The notes under the pieces: model-generated
What the model saw: only the letters and a program-made list of their open reading frames with translations
What the model was told of the DNA's origin: nothing
Databases searched by the model: none
Shown: one piece after another, positions 21,808-33,834 of the stretch
How the letters are laid out: every line of letters starts with the position of its first letter
How positions within the stretch are numbered: the stretch's first letter is position 1
Translations under genes and position numbers: made by a program
DNA from: Takifugu bimaculatus
Lineage: Eukaryota; Chordata; Actinopteri; Tetraodontiformes; Tetraodontidae
Direction of reading: 5' to 3'
Assembly (NCBI GenBank): GCA_004026145.2
Contig: CP034975.1
Location: 11,363,418 to 11,427,417 of the forward strand
Length of the DNA: 64,000 bases

Positions 21808-24187
21808 ATGGCTGTGAGCGCGCTGCTGGCTACTTTCCTGTGCACCATTGTGTTACCACTCTTGCTTTTTCTGGTGACTGTTAAACTGTGGGAGGTTTAC
21901 GTGATCCGAGAAAGAGACTCTGCTTGTCCCAGTCCGCTGCCCCCTGGAACCATGGGCTTGCCTTTTATTGGGGAAACGCTGCAGCTCATCCTGCAGGTAA
22001 AATACTCTAATATACGAAATACTGCCCTGTATGATGCTTTTGTGGTCTTATTTGTTGTCTGCTGTTTAACTTGTTTATGTTTTTTCTCTTGTGTTGTGCG
22101 CTCTTGTTTTAAATTTTCAATTGGTAAAATAAATCTACCGATAATTGTGTATACTGACTTTTAGTCAACTTTGAATTGTAGCTTACTAAAATATAACCCT
22201 TTAGTGTTTGACATGAAAAATGTGTCCCATTGTTTACTTTAATTTTCGTATTTTTACCAGAGAAGGAAGTTTTTGCGAATGAAGCGCCAGAAATATGGCT
22301 ACATCTACCGCACGCACCTCTTTGGAAACCCCACGGTCCGCGTTACCGGAGCCAATAATGTCAGACACATTCTGCTCGGCGAGCATCGGCTCGTAGCAGT
22401 ACAGTGGCCCGCCTCTGTGCGCACGATACTGGGCTCTGATACGCTGTCCAACGTTCATGGAGCCCAACACAAAACGAAAAAAAAGGTGGGTCAAAACACA
22501 GTTTATTCCATATATGATATGGGATTTTGAAGTCATAATAATACTTTCCATAGTATTCCAGATTTACAGATGTGATAAAAGCATTGAGCAGCATTGAGGG
22601 CCATTCAACTGGGCTTTTATTTGTGCAGAATTACAGAAGAAATAATGCACAGATCTGATTAATATTGCATGAAATTTGAGGTTTGTCTACTTGTAACTAT
22701 ATCCACCATTTTTGTCCAGGCCATCATGCAGGCTTTCTCCAGAGAGGCTCTGGAATTCTACATACCTGCTATGCAGCATGAGGTGCAGGCAGTAGTCCAG
22801 GAATGGCTTGCCAAGGACTCCTGTGTGCTGGTCTATCCAGAGATGAAGCGGCTGATGTTCCGCATTGCAATGCAGATCCTCCTGGGTTTTCAGCTGGAGC
22901 AAATCAAGACTGATGAGCAGAAGCTTGTTGAAGCTTTTGAGGAGATGATAAAAAACTTATTCTCTCTTCCCATTGACATGCCTTTCAGCGGATTGTACAG
23001 GGTAAGAAAGTGACTCAATGGGATATGCTGAGACATCTTAAAATGCATTAGCAGGGTTGCTGCGTATAATTCATACAGCTGCTTGAATGGAAAAGGAGAG
23101 CTACTTTGTTGACATGAAATCAGCAGTAGAGAAAACTATTGATACTACGATTCATATCCTACAGGGTCTGAAGGCAAGGAACTTCATCCATGCTAAGATA
23201 GAAGAAAATATCAAGAGGAAATTACGAGAATCAAACAGTGACTCCAAATGTAGAGATGCTCTGCAGCAGCTCATTGACAGCAGTAAAAAAAGTGGACAGG
23301 TGTTGAGCATGCAGGTAAAAATATCTAATCATTGAAATATAACATAATCTGTACCACTTATAAGAGCCTCAAGAAACCCTGTCTGGATTTTTGTGTCCAG
23401 GTCCTTAAAGAGTCTGCTACAGAGCTACTGTTTGGTGGCCACGAAACCACAGCCAGCACAGCAACATCTCTGATCATGTTTTTGGGCCTTAACCCCGAGG
23501 TGTTGGACAAACTGAGACATGAACTGAGTGACAAGGTAATGCATAAAGGTTTCTGTGAAGTCTTTATGCATGTCATTCTAATGCAATGCTTTCATTATGT
23601 CCACCAGGAAAGACAGGGAGTGGACCTCCGTAGTTTGAATATTGAGACTTTAGAGCAGCTAAAATATACCAGCTGTGTCATTAAAGAGACTCTAAGGATG
23701 AATCCTCCTGTTCCGGGAGGCTTTAGAGTAGCCCTGAAGACATTTGAACTTGGGGTGTGTGAACAAACGTCTCTTGAAACAAAATTATCAAACTTCAAGA
23801 TAAAAACTTGTATCAGCCTACTAAATCCTTTCACCATCCCCATTTTAGGGTTATCAAATTCCCAAAGGCTGGAATGTCATCTACAGTATCTGTGACACCC
23901 ATGACGTGGCAGAGATCTTCCCCAACAAGGAAGACTTCCAACCAGAGCGTTTCATGATGAAACACTGTGGAGACTCGTCCAGGTTTCAGTATATTCCATT
24001 TGGAGGGGGCTCCAGGATGTGTGTTGGGAAGGAGTTTGCCAAAGTTCTTCTGAAGATCTTTCTGGTAGAAGTGGTTACAAAGTGCCACTGGAGTCTTTTG
24101 AATGGACCACCCACAATGAAAACAGGACCTACAGTTTATCCTGTGGACAATCTACCAACCAAATTTAACACCTATGTGCAAAATTAA
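21808..24187 (+). CDS. cyp26a1: Cytochrome P450 26A1, retinoic acid 4-hydroxylase (complete, 7 exons)
   Basis: ER-anchored P450 that oxidises all-trans retinoic acid to 4-hydroxy and further polar products, setting retinoic-acid gradients in the embryo. Exons: 21808-21996, 22261-22485, 22720-23001, 23165-23314, 23401-23535, 23608-23754 and 23849-24187. All introns are GT-AG and phase 0, giving 488 aa, close to the family's usual length of about 490-500. Residues 1-30 form the hydrophobic membrane anchor, followed by the proline-rich hinge 'PLPPGTMGLPFIGETLQL'. The I-helix motif 'FGGHETT' is at about 293-299, the ExxR pair is E354/R357, 'PERF' is at 408-411, and the heme loop 'FGGGSRMCVG' has its Cys ligand at 434. 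No stop or frameshift was found. The ATG is the first in a transcript starting downstream of the TATA box. The motif set and 'VQWPASVRTILGSDTLSN' mark CYP26A1 rather than 26B1 or 26C1. Confidence 0.97.
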
Positions 24188-24660
24188 CTTGTGATAACAG
24201 TATGAACAGAGTGAAACATGGTATAAAATAGATTCAAATGTTCAAATGTTCATTTACCCTTAATATGTAGTATTCTACTTATCTGTTTTGTTCTGGACTG
24301 TCAGTACATAAAATGTAGATATTGTAGACGGCTTCCAAATATTTCAAACATTTTACGATTTATGTTTCAGATAAATTAGATTATTTTACATTTTATATTG
24401 TGGTGTTTACTCCTTTGTGCATACATACATACATACATACATACATACATACATACATACATACATACATACGGTATATCTAAAAACATTAACAAAAAGA
24501 GGCACTACACCAACATGGCACACTTTGATAAACATGTTAACATGTTCTGTACATATATAGTCTGTTTATATAACTTTGTACTTCACATCAATTCAATTTA
24601 TTTTGTGGTGTCCTGTGTATGTGTGTATGTGTTTTAATGTAATAAATGATTATAATGATA
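24188..24660 (+). other. cyp26a1: cyp26a1 3' UTR with polyadenylation signal
   Basis: Non-coding sequence after the TAA, including a (CATA)n run at 24418-24472. AATAAA at 24641-24646 is the first good polyadenylation signal. Confidence 0.6.
24418..24472 (+). repeat. (CATA)n microsatellite in cyp26a1 3' UTR
   Basis: About 13 perfect CATA units inside the likely 3' UTR. Confidence 0.97.
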
Positions 24661-26255
24661 TTGATATGAAAGCACTTCTGTCATAAAATCTTTCAGAGAT
24701 TCTTTTAGAAAAAACAAAGTTAAAATACCAAATGAAAAGATCCATCTCAAAACATTATAGAATGGAATAGAGTGTCTTTTATTTAAAATTATGGTATAAC
24801 CACAACAAAGAATCAATGTCAGTTAAAACATTTAAAAACTCCTTAAATCAAATGCAGTAAATACTTATACAATTTTAAATCAAGGTCAAAAAAGGCTATA
24901 AAGATTAGAAAATTATGGCATATTTGTTTAAATTGAGATTCTAAAAGTACATCTTTGCAAAAACAAGTTTAAAATATAAGATATATTCTTGTCTTTGGTG
25001 CTTTTCTTAAAAACATTTTATATGTCTGCTTTATCTGTTGTGTCAAAATATAAATTGATTACAAAAAGATTAAGAAATTATAAAAGCATAGAATTTGCAT
25101 GATCCTTGTGACCTTGTTGGGAAAGAGTAGACATTAAGGTTACTTCACTGTGTTTAATCAAAGTGTGGGTTGTCACATGAGCACATAATCAATCAATAAT
25201 TTGTGAGAAGGAAAGAGAAATAGCAGAAAATTTGAAATCCGTAGAAGGAAAAGCAGAGCAGTATGATACCCCTAGCAAATGAGCAGACAGGCTGAGGGTG
25301 AAACAGAGTTCATACGGATCAGTTCAGTTTTAGGGCATTGAACCTCTATAGACCTGTGGAAGTAGGGCAGTAGCTTAGAAATAGACTTCAGCATTATATG
25401 AATGATTGTTGTAGGTGTTTTTAGTTTAAACACACTGCTCCTCATAAAAAGAAAATAAATTTGCTGTCAGACACATTCCTCTTTTATTTCTATTCACACA
25501 TTAGTTGTCATCAGCTGTTCAATTGAATTTTAAGTTTCTATTTTAGCTCTCAGAAATAAATCATATTACCACAACCATTATATGAGTTGGGTAGAAAAAT
25601 ATTTTATTGGAACTTCATGGGCAGTAGTATGTTTCTATAAATACATTGGTTAACACTGCTTGTGTCACTGGCAAACACATAAACTCATTGCATAGACTGA
25701 CCACCGACCTTTCACATTCTGCGGTCACATTAGTTGCTATAATGCTACAACTTAATAAGACCACATATTAACATTATCATAATACCAGCTGAGATAAAAA
25801 GAGACAAAGTAGACTTTTATTGGATCTGATGTGTGTCATATTTGAAATGAAAATCTGGGGTACACAATTTTGCAATTTTTTTACATGAGAAGGGAGTAAA
25901 ACAAAATGGAAGATGCATTAAAGGGAAAAACATCCAGCTGCCTAAAACAATTTTGTGACGAATGTGAAGAAATTTCACTGGGTCACTGTTATTATGTAAA
26001 GGAGAGAAAGATAAAGTCAGAGGGATCCAGTTGCAAACCTGCAGACAGTGATGTCTCTACTTTAATCAAAACCACAATTACTGATGCAGCACTGTTAATG
26101 GATCAGATTTTAATAGCCCCCTATTCTTTAAATCCTGTACTAGAGGCAGGGGATAAAGTTGTTGTTGTTTTGTTTTGTTTTTTGTTTTTTTACTGTGAAC
26201 ATTTTCTGGAAGACTCAGAGACTGTTTTAAAAAAAATTAAAACTTGAGGCCAAGG
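24661..26255. other. Intergenic sequence downstream of cyp26a1
   Basis: AT-rich. A 113-codon frame at 25906-26247 (+) starts with a Cys-containing stretch ('CLKQFCDECEEISLGHCYY') but ends in a low-complexity T-rich run. There is no splice context or family match, so I do not call it a gene. Confidence 0.4.
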
Positions 26256-26490
26256 TTCAATTCAAGTTTATTTATATAGCATCTGCTACAATCACAATTT
26301 GTTCTATGTGCCCAACTGGGCTGAGAAGAAGGGAAGGACAGGTAGAGAATAGACATATAGCATGCAAATACATTAATCAAAATAAGATATCATTATAAGA
26401 GAGTGGGTCAGTGGGGTCAGAGGGTAACAGGTCAGTGCATAGCCATGACCTGTAGATGAATACAGACAGAGGGCTCTCCCTCTGGAGAGG
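26256..26490 (-). mobile_element. Diverged L2-type LINE 3' end
   Basis: 'tttatttatatagcatctgctacaat' and 'tacaggtcatggct'-like blocks match the reversed L2 terminus, but with many differences and without the Pro-rich CT tract. Confidence 0.6.
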
Positions 26491-26971
26491 CAGAGAGAAG
26501 CAAAACCAAAAAGAATTAAAATAAAAACACAGAAAATGTGTTAGTAATATTACCACTGACCTACAGGAGGGGAGTGATCAGAATTTTCTATCAGAACTTT
26601 CCATAGGCATATACAGTATACCTCATGATAAGTGATTGGGAACGCTGGAATTTTTAGTGGTACTAGTGTCTTGATCGCCCTCTAGTGGCTCATTTGCAAG
26701 AGGTTATTATCACCTTGACATGCTTGTAGTGGTCTGGACAATGATGGCACTCTCAGTATGCCTGGTTTGATGTGTTGTTTTTTTAAATTGCCCATGTGTG
26801 TCAATCATCCTGACACACTGGCTGTATGTAAAGTCACAAAGATTGATTTGAAAGTCTTGAAACATCAGTTCTAACAATCAATCCAAGACACAATACTTCA
26901 ACCCGAACATGGCACATGATGTTGGCAATTCATGGAGAAAATTGCAATCTGTTTCATCAAATTCAGTTTGA

Positions 26972-27006
26972 GTTTGTATGTGTGTGTGTGTGTGGGGGGG
27001 GGGGGA
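26972..27006 (+). repeat. (TG)n-(G)n run
   Basis: A TGTG run followed by about 11 G residues. Confidence 0.9.
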
Positions 27007-27534
27007 TTGTCTATCTGTGTACTGTATGTGTAACTATATATATATCTTAATGTTGTAAAATACGTTCTGTCCTGGGTAGAAAACAAATGGCACCATGGCA
27101 GCAGAGTAGGTTAATATAGGACAAAGAAAATTAAAGACCGGAAAAACAAAGATGAAAGACAAGAACACTAAATAGCAAAGAAGAAATTACAATGATCATA
27201 AAGACACAAATAACAAATCACAAAGAAAGAAAAACAAAGAAGAAACATGAGCTGCAGAGAGAAAAAATGAGAAGACAGGAACTTCAAACCACTTTCTTAC
27301 GTATACTTTATCATAATGGTTTGAAATTGTCTTTACGAGATAAGAGCTTAGCCCTGAGTGCAGCAATATTTTAAAATTCACTTCACTATGCCACGCCACC
27401 GGTGGTACAGGAAATGAACAGTCCCTACTCTGAGCAATACTGAGCTGGGGGTAAGGGGAACAAGAAGGTGGGGCTGAAAGATTAAAAGGGCCTGTTCAAT
27501 GCTGCCTCCAGCTTTTAATATTATTAATAAATGT

Positions 27535-27640
27535 GGGTATGAATGGTTATTTGTCTTTGCATGTTATCCATGATAAGCTGGTGACAACACACAAATTCAG
27601 CCAAAATTGGTTATAATAGACTCCAGACAATTTGTGGTTT
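27535..27640 (+). repeat. SINE-like remnant
   Basis: 'gaatggttatttgtctttgcatg' and 'gataagctggtgacaac' resemble the body of the common fish repeat whose GC-rich tail is seen at 6440. The match is diverged. Confidence 0.4.
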
Positions 27641-27689
27641 TTCTATCAACATGAGTATCTCATTTTCTATCACCCTTTCTATCAGCATG

Positions 27690-28195
27690 AGTATCGCTGA
27701 CTGTTCTTCTTTCATACCTCCATCCGTCCCTTAATGCAAGTTGAGCTAGCAATGAGCATGGTCCTCTGCCACAATGTTCAGGTTGTTAAAGGTATGACAG
27801 ATTCTTTTGATGAGTGGGGGTAGTGGGTCTGATTTCTTTCAAACCTGCAGTAGAAGGAATTCAGATTGTCTGCCAGTGCTTTGTTCATCTCCCTGTAGGG
27901 GGATGGTCTTCTGTAGTTGACGATGTCTTGCAGACCTCTGCATAGACACGGTTAGCAGCTGCAAACTGTTACTCAGCTTACCCAAGCAGTTCCTTCTTCC
28001 CTTTTTGATCTATTTTTCTATTTCCTTGTCTGCCTGGCAGGGTCATTTCAATGCTACAGGAAGCATTTGAAGAAGTTGCTGCTGTTTAGAGTTGAACCAC
28101 AGCTTGTTGGTGAATGAACAATAGTAGTGCTTCATTGCAACACACATGACCTCCCAGACAGTGATATAAGATATAAATTAGTTAATCCAGGTCCT
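27690..28195 (-). mobile_element. Rex1-type LINE fragment (endonuclease-RT linker)
   Basis: On minus, the codons around 27840-27900 read 'EMNKALADNLNSFYCRFER', preceded by 'GLQDIVNYRRPSPYR'. This is the conserved linker between endonuclease and RT in Rex1 elements. Stops and indels are present. Confidence 0.65.
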
Positions 28196-28248
28196 GAGGT
28201 ACAGTTTCAAAACCTTGTCGGTTTGTACAACCAAATCACTCCTGTAAA

Positions 28249-29671
28249 TAGTGATGGGACGATAATACCTCAAGGAGTGTATTGACACACTACACAAACT
28301 GTGTCGGCACTGTATTGATACTGTGTTGGTCACCCAATAGTGACCCCTGCAGTAGTTATAAAATCATTGCAGGTAAAGAAATTCCTTGTTTGTGTAAATG
28401 CTAAACTGAGTTGGTATGTAAAATATAGCAAATTTGAGTTACAATTCAGAGTTACAATTTTTAACTTATGTACACATTTTTGTTAACTGTCAAATCATAT
28501 GAAATAAAAGACAAAAAAGTGATTAGTTTATGAATTTTTATTGAGGAACAAAAGTTTTTGGAGTGTTCCACTGACTCCAGAAAAATGTCAAGTCATTGAA
28601 GAGATGCTCAGGGTTCTTGCTCCTTTTGACCAAGCCACAAGAGAACTGTCTGAGGAAAAAAAAGGGTCTCTGGATCGAAGGTCATTTCCTTAATGAGAAT
28701 GCTCCACATTGAGCTTCAACGTCAGGCCACAACAGTGACAAAAACAGCTGCTCAACAACTGGCTGAAAACCTGAGAAAGCAGCTAACTGACGCTATTTGC
28801 AGCATGGAATCACTCAGTGTGATGACACTGGCAACACTGTTAGATCCCAGATTCAAAACAATTGGATTTGTTAGTCAACAAAAGGCAAGTGAAGCGGTGA
28901 AGAGACTAAAGTCGGAGTGTGTGGAAGAAATGAGGAGCCAAGAGCCTGACCCAACAGAAGAAGAGACTAGCTCTTCATATGGGTCAGAACCCAGTTCAGG
29001 TATGAAAACACATTTCTTTGTGTTTATTCGTATATTTCTGTGGCACTTTGTCATGTGATAATAAACTAATGATTAACTATTTTTTAGGGTACAATCTCTG
29101 GAAGACACTTGATATGGAGATTGCAGAGACCCAGAAGGCCTCTAACGCAACAGCTGACTCCATAATTGAAGTCCAACGCTACCTGGCAGAAGGAAACACC
29201 CAGAAACCAAGACCCTTTACAATATTGGAAACGGAACCAGAAAACATATCCACATCTGCATCAACTTGCACTTAAAACTCTCTGCTCACCATCGTCATCT
29301 GCACCGTGTGAGTATTTTCTAAGGCTGGGGAGCTGGTGTCTGAGAGGAGAAATCGCCTTGGAGCAAAGACACTCCAAAAACTTTTGTTCCTCAATAAAAA
29401 TTCATAAACGAATCACTTTTTTGTCTTTTATTTCATATGATTTAACAGTTAACAAATGTATACATAAGTTAAAAATTGTAACTCAAATTTGCTATATTTT
29501 ACATACCAACTCAGTTTAGCATTTACACAAACAAGGAATTTCTTTACCTGCAATGATTTTATAACTACTGCAGGGGTCACTATTGGGTGACCAACACAGT
29601 ATCAATACAGTGCCGACACAGTTTGTGTAGTGTATCAATACACTCCTTGAGGTATCATCGTCCCATCACTA
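28249..29671 (+). mobile_element. hAT transposon with about 300-bp terminal inverted repeats
   Basis: Arms 28249-28565 and 29371-29671 are inverted copies of each other, nearly identical apart from a 16-base duplication in the left arm. The tips read TAGTGATGGGA. Between them a transposase remnant reads + from about 28693: 'MTLATLLDPRFKTIGF', an apparent GT-AG intron (about 28999-29087), 'PLQYWKRNQ' and the hATC dimerisation domain ending 'NRLGAKTLQKLLFLNKNS' with a stop inside the right arm. The N-terminal half, including the zinc finger and first catalytic residues, is missing, and a frameshift lies near 29313. No perfect 8-bp target duplication was found. Confidence 0.85.
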
Positions 29672-29805
29672 CTGAATAGCCAGTTGATCGGAAATTATTA
29701 GCAGGTGTTTCTGTCATCAGTGCTAAAGAGGCGCCACCACGCCTCCTTGAGAGGAAAAACGCCACCAAAACAAACACCCAGGACCCTGACAGTACCCCCC
29801 CCCCC
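29672..29805 (-). mobile_element. Ty3/gypsy LTR fragment (3' LTR side)
   Basis: Read on minus it parallels 30540-30725: a 'ggtcctgggtgtttgttttggtgg' block, then an 'aggcgtggtgg' block, then 'gatgacagaaacac'. It is cut at the hAT element boundary at 29672. Confidence 0.6.
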
Positions 29806-30335
29806 CCGATACTCTATATAGGGTCGAAGAGAGCCATGGTTCATCCCAGCTGCATGGGCTCGGTTGCTGTGACTTCCTGAGGAGGGAGAGGGCTTCACGT
29901 TGGTGGTTCGGCTGCAGGACCACTCAACCTGGCAGGGATCATTGGAAAAACCATGACTTAACCTGACACTCTTTCATTTCAACATATGGTGAGGTTGATT
30001 AACACCTCCAAATCAGGCATCTCATCTCAACCTGCCAGCTGATCTTTTACTTACTCCGACAACCCCTGAATATAAACCCCCTGCCCGCCTCACCGGTATA
30101 ATGCTCAGGAATGAGTACGTGAGGCTCATGTGGTGCAGCAGCAGAGGATGGAACAGGGGCCAGCTGTGTGGAGACTCCTGGCACCACTGAGGCTCCAACG
30201 CTGGAGGTAAGATCCTGGAGATAACTCCAAATGTCTGAGAGGATCTTAGTGTGCTGCCCGAGAAGCCTGCCCTGAGCCTCCAAACCTCCAATGTTTGCCA
30301 AACTGAGTCGCTGTCTGCCAGGTCCATAGTGGTCT
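29806..30335 (-). mobile_element. Ty3/gypsy gag remnant
   Basis: Minus frames start with 'MDLADSD' near 30325 and include 'PEHYTGEAG' near 30090, the N-terminal part of a fish gypsy Gag. Frameshifts separate the pieces. It lies between two LTR-like segments, so pol has been lost. Confidence 0.6.
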
Positions 30336-30539
30336 GATCGTTCTGTTAAGTTTTAATTTGAACAGGGCCCGAATGTAGACAGGAAACAGCCAACTAGGTC
30401 TCAAAACATTGGTTTATTTTAAACAAAAGAAGCCCCATACTCTGCGGGGGGAAGGGGGGGGGGGAACTTGCTTGGCACAGGAAAAAAGTCCTGCATGTTT
30501 CTTCAGAAAAGGAGGGAGGTGTGATGACCAAAAAGCTGC

Positions 30540-30725
30540 TGAAACAATCAAACACTGGTGAACAGGAGCCTGGGACCTAAATAACCAGTCGATTGGTAAT
30601 TGACAGCAGTTGTGACTGTCACCAGTGCCAAGGGCGGGAAAGATGATCTACCACGCCCCATGGAGACAGAACAGAGGAAGAACAGGGAAAACACCACCAA
30701 AGAACACCAAACCAAACACGCTGAC
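30540..30725 (-). mobile_element. Ty3/gypsy LTR fragment (5' LTR side)
   Basis: On minus: a 'ttctttggtggtgttttccctg' block, then 'atggggcgtggtagatc', then 'ctggtgacagtcacaactgc', resembling the LTRs at 29672 and 40540. It is followed downstream (minus) by the gag remnant. Confidence 0.6.
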
Positions 30726-30915
30726 ACTTCTCTCCCTCTCCTCCTTCTCTCTGTATCCATCTACAGGTATCACTGACTTCAGAGCTGTGTGTTGACCTGC
30801 CAAACTCTGAACCCACTGACCCGCTCAACTCTTATACTAACCTATTGTAATTAATGTACTTGCATGATCTATGCCTATTCTCTCTTCTACCTGTCCACCC
30901 CTCCCCTTCTCCTCC
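30726..30915 (+). mobile_element. L2 LINE 3' UTR fragment
   Basis: 'ctgtatccatctacaggtatcac' and 'ctctcttctacctgtcc' match the L2 3' UTR of the copies at 10766 and 18900. The terminal block is missing. Confidence 0.6.
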
Positions 30916-30917
30916 TT

Positions 30918-31255
30918 CTCTGCTGCGGAAGATGCAGAAACTGGTTAAGATCGCTGTTCGTGCCCAACCATAGCTGAAGTTCATCTAGTTTGTTGCACAG
31001 AGAGCGCACATTGGAGAGAAATATTCCCGGCAGTGGCGGACAATGTCTGTCGCACAAGCGCGCCCGCGCTTTTCCCTCTCCTGCGTCATCTCCGGCGTAA
31101 GGAGTGGGCAAAGGTGGGAACACCTTTGACCAAAATGTCCATTAAAACCTCTGTGGAGGCGATGAAATCGGAGAATAGAGTTATGGTCCTAATGTTAATG
31201 AGCTCATCTCTTGCGAAAGAGCTCGTGCTGCCGTTGCCTTTTTATGGTCAGGTTT
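30918..31255 (-). mobile_element. Rex1-type LINE 5' end (endonuclease start)
   Basis: The minus frame contains 'GIFLSNVRSLCNKLDELQL', the conserved first endonuclease motif region of Rex1. The 5' leader with 'gagctctttcgcaagagatg' matches the copy at 49432-50911. Confidence 0.75.
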
Positions 31256-31435
31256 GTCTATGTTTTGGGTCCTACTTCACCTGGTGTTCGATAGATATTG
31301 AATATTTCAGATGTTACAATATATTTTACAAAGATACCTCTTTCAAATTATCCCCCTGAGAAATTATTATTATATTCAAAATATGAAAAATCCACCAATA
31401 ATATCCACAAATGCAGGGCATTTTAAGTCATGAGG

Positions 31436-31485
31436 AGAGGGGAGGAGAGGAGAGGAGAGGAGAGGAGAGGAGAGGAGAGGAAGTC
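31436..31485 (+). repeat. (GGAGA)n microsatellite
   Basis: About nine GGAGA units, in the position where reversed L2 copies carry their CT-rich tract. Confidence 0.93.
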
Positions 31486-31897
31486 TGCCTAGAATAGTAA
31501 CTGGAATTACAGAATTAGTGACAATAAGCTCTTTCAAAGAGTAAGGTCTTAAGTCTAATCTTAGAAGTAGAGATTCAGTCAGCCCCCCTTACCTGGACAT
31601 GGAACTGGTTCCACAGCAAGGGGGCCTGATAGCTAAATGCTTGGCTCCCCATTCTACCTCTAGAGACTCTGAGGACGACAAGTAAACCAGCATTCTGAGA
31701 TAGAGTGGTCTATTGGGATGATAAGGTGTCACCAACTCTGCCAGGAAAGATGGAGCTTGGCCTATGAGAAACTGGTGGGTCAGAAGAAAATTTTAAAAAT
31801 TATTCTAGATTTAATGGGCAGCCAATGAAGAGATGCAAGTACAGAAGTTATGTGACCTCAACTCCTCAATATTTCTCAGGTGAAAAAAGGCACTTCT
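31486..31897 (-). mobile_element. L2 LINE ORF2 3' fragment
   Basis: On minus it carries the end of ORF2 and the start of the 3' UTR, matching 53300-53800. '(T/A)atgggcagccaatgaagag' at about 31815 is the codon block for 'LHWLP'. Decayed. Confidence 0.75.
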
Positions 31898-32129
31898 TTT
31901 AGACGTCGCCCGCTCTGGCCCCCAGAATGCACCTAACTATGGTCGCTGGTGTTGGCTACACGTATTGCAAAACAGAGTCGCCAATTACCAGAGTCGGTTT
32001 CTCACTGGGAGTGTCGCTGAGTGGGGAAAAAACAGTTAGCCATGGGAAACGGTTGGTGGTGCACCTTGGGCCTGTTCAGCACTCAAAGGCAGTGGCATCT
32101 CTGCTGGACCAATTTTACCAGTGCTGATA

Positions 32130-32535
32130 CGTTGATCTTCTAGGGGGGGTCCTCAGATATGTGTCCCTAGGATTGAAGTTGGTAGTGAAAGAGGCAAGGT
32201 CAAATTTCTTCCTCCTGACACCAAGAGCAAGTTCTGAAGGAGGCAGGCTTTGAGGCGCTGAAGAACAAGTTTTTCAAAGCACTTCATGACCATAAACATC
32301 AGTGCCACTAGCCTGAATCTTCTTCATCCTGGTGTTTTATGATTGCTTTGTTGGAGACCTTGATAATGGTTGATTTCCTAAATTGAACAGGACCTCAGCC
32401 TCTGACAGGGATGAGGTGAAGATGCCAATCATGACTCCTCAGCAATTTGCCTTGTATTCTGTCTGGTTCTGCAGCTTTCTAGGAGTTCACCTCCAGAACA
32501 CACCTCACTCAGTCTTCTTGAAGAGAGAGGGGTTG
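32130..32535 (-). mobile_element. LINE RT fragment (Rex1/CR1 type)
   Basis: On minus near 32270-32330 the codons read 'FRLVALMFMVMKCFEKLV', equivalent to the RT block 'YRPVALTSVVMKCFEKLV' of Rex1/CR1 elements. There is no intact frame. Confidence 0.5.
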
Positions 32536-33109
32536 TAATTTGAGGGATTCACTTTGTACTAAATATTAGCTCTGACAAAGAATTAAGAAGTCTATGGGAT
32601 GTCTGCTCTGACAGAGCCATAACACTACCATCACTTTGTGGTAAAGACCATGTTAAATGCCAAAAAACATCAGTACGAAATCAAAAAGTAACTAAGTATA
32701 TTAGTGATCCATTATTCACTTTTGAGATTTAATGTCAAATACAGCACAAATGTTTGATAAATCCATTTTAATGGACAATGTAAAACCCTTTACTTTGATG
32801 TACAAAGCATGAAACACTTGCACTTAAAAGTTTGAAATTGGAGCAAAACACGTTTTAAAAAAATACCTGTGAATGTATATACTGTATGTACAATGTATAT
32901 TAAACTTTTCATTATTTTATCTTATTTTGCTTAAACTTCAAAAGTTCACTGTAATAAATCCTAAAAGGAAAGATAATGCATCAATTTCTTAAATAATTTA
33001 CATGTTTTTGTAAATAGGTTTTATAGCAAATACTTTCCTATAAAATGCTAACATTTTTATGCAATTTTGTCCTTTTTAAAACAGCTTAACACAGTCTTTA
33101 CAATAGTTT
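32536..33109. other. Intergenic AT-rich sequence
   Basis: Nothing recognised. It separates repeat debris from the likely jmjd1c 3' end. Confidence 0.4.
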
Positions 33110-33834
33110 GGCAATTTATTTTTTTAAAAAAGTGTCTTTATGGCATGAGGACTGCAGAAATTCACAAATTCGGAAAGTTACAGGCATTAGTTAGGATGTC
33201 CTCCATCACAGTAGAGCAGTACTACAAAAGAAAATCACAGAGCCCAAAAAATTAAACAAAACAAAAAAAAACCTGTACACATCACATTTACATTAGTTTT
33301 CTTTTTGCTAAAACATCACATATCATAAGACTATAAAATGAATTATTATTGTCTATAAAAGAAAACAAAAAAAATAACTGGACAAAAATGACAAGAGCAA
33401 ATATGTAGGAAACAAACAAGAGAAGGGAGAAAATGCCAAATGAAACTTTTTCTGAAGCTGCTGCTGGTGAAATCTGAGATTAAGCTACAGATGGGGATTA
33501 AACGATTCCAATCTTTAGTAGAAAACCTTATGTTAATGGAAACTGAAAAAAGGCATGACTCACACTTAATATCTGCTTTGGTTAAGATCTCTGACTGCTT
33601 TTGTGGGCATAGTTAATTTTTTCCATTTCTCAGAATTCAAGATAAGGTTTAATCCTCATCAGTGGTTTTGCTAATCTTCTGTCTCCTCTTGGCACTGAAG
33701 GTCTAAGATAATGGAGTTGCACATGTCTCTAACTGGTCAAACCCAATTCTTTTCGTAAAATGGGAACTTCCCCCATGCCAGAAGAGGGTGTGAGCAGATC
33801 ATGGAATAGAGGTGTGCATGGGGCCTTGGAAGTG
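33110..33834 (-). other. jmjd1c: Probable jmjd1c 3' UTR
   Basis: AT-rich non-coding sequence after the stop codon. On the minus strand an AATAAA lies at 33115-33120 and is a candidate cleavage signal. No transposon is recognised in it. Confidence 0.4.

Noticed and set aside
25906..26247. 113-codon open frame between cyp26a1 and jmjd1c
   Set aside because: No recognisable domain, a low-complexity end, and no promoter, splice or conservation evidence visible.
33067..33255. 62-codon frame downstream of jmjd1c
   Set aside because: Lies on the opposite strand in the likely 3' UTR, AT-rich, with no motif.
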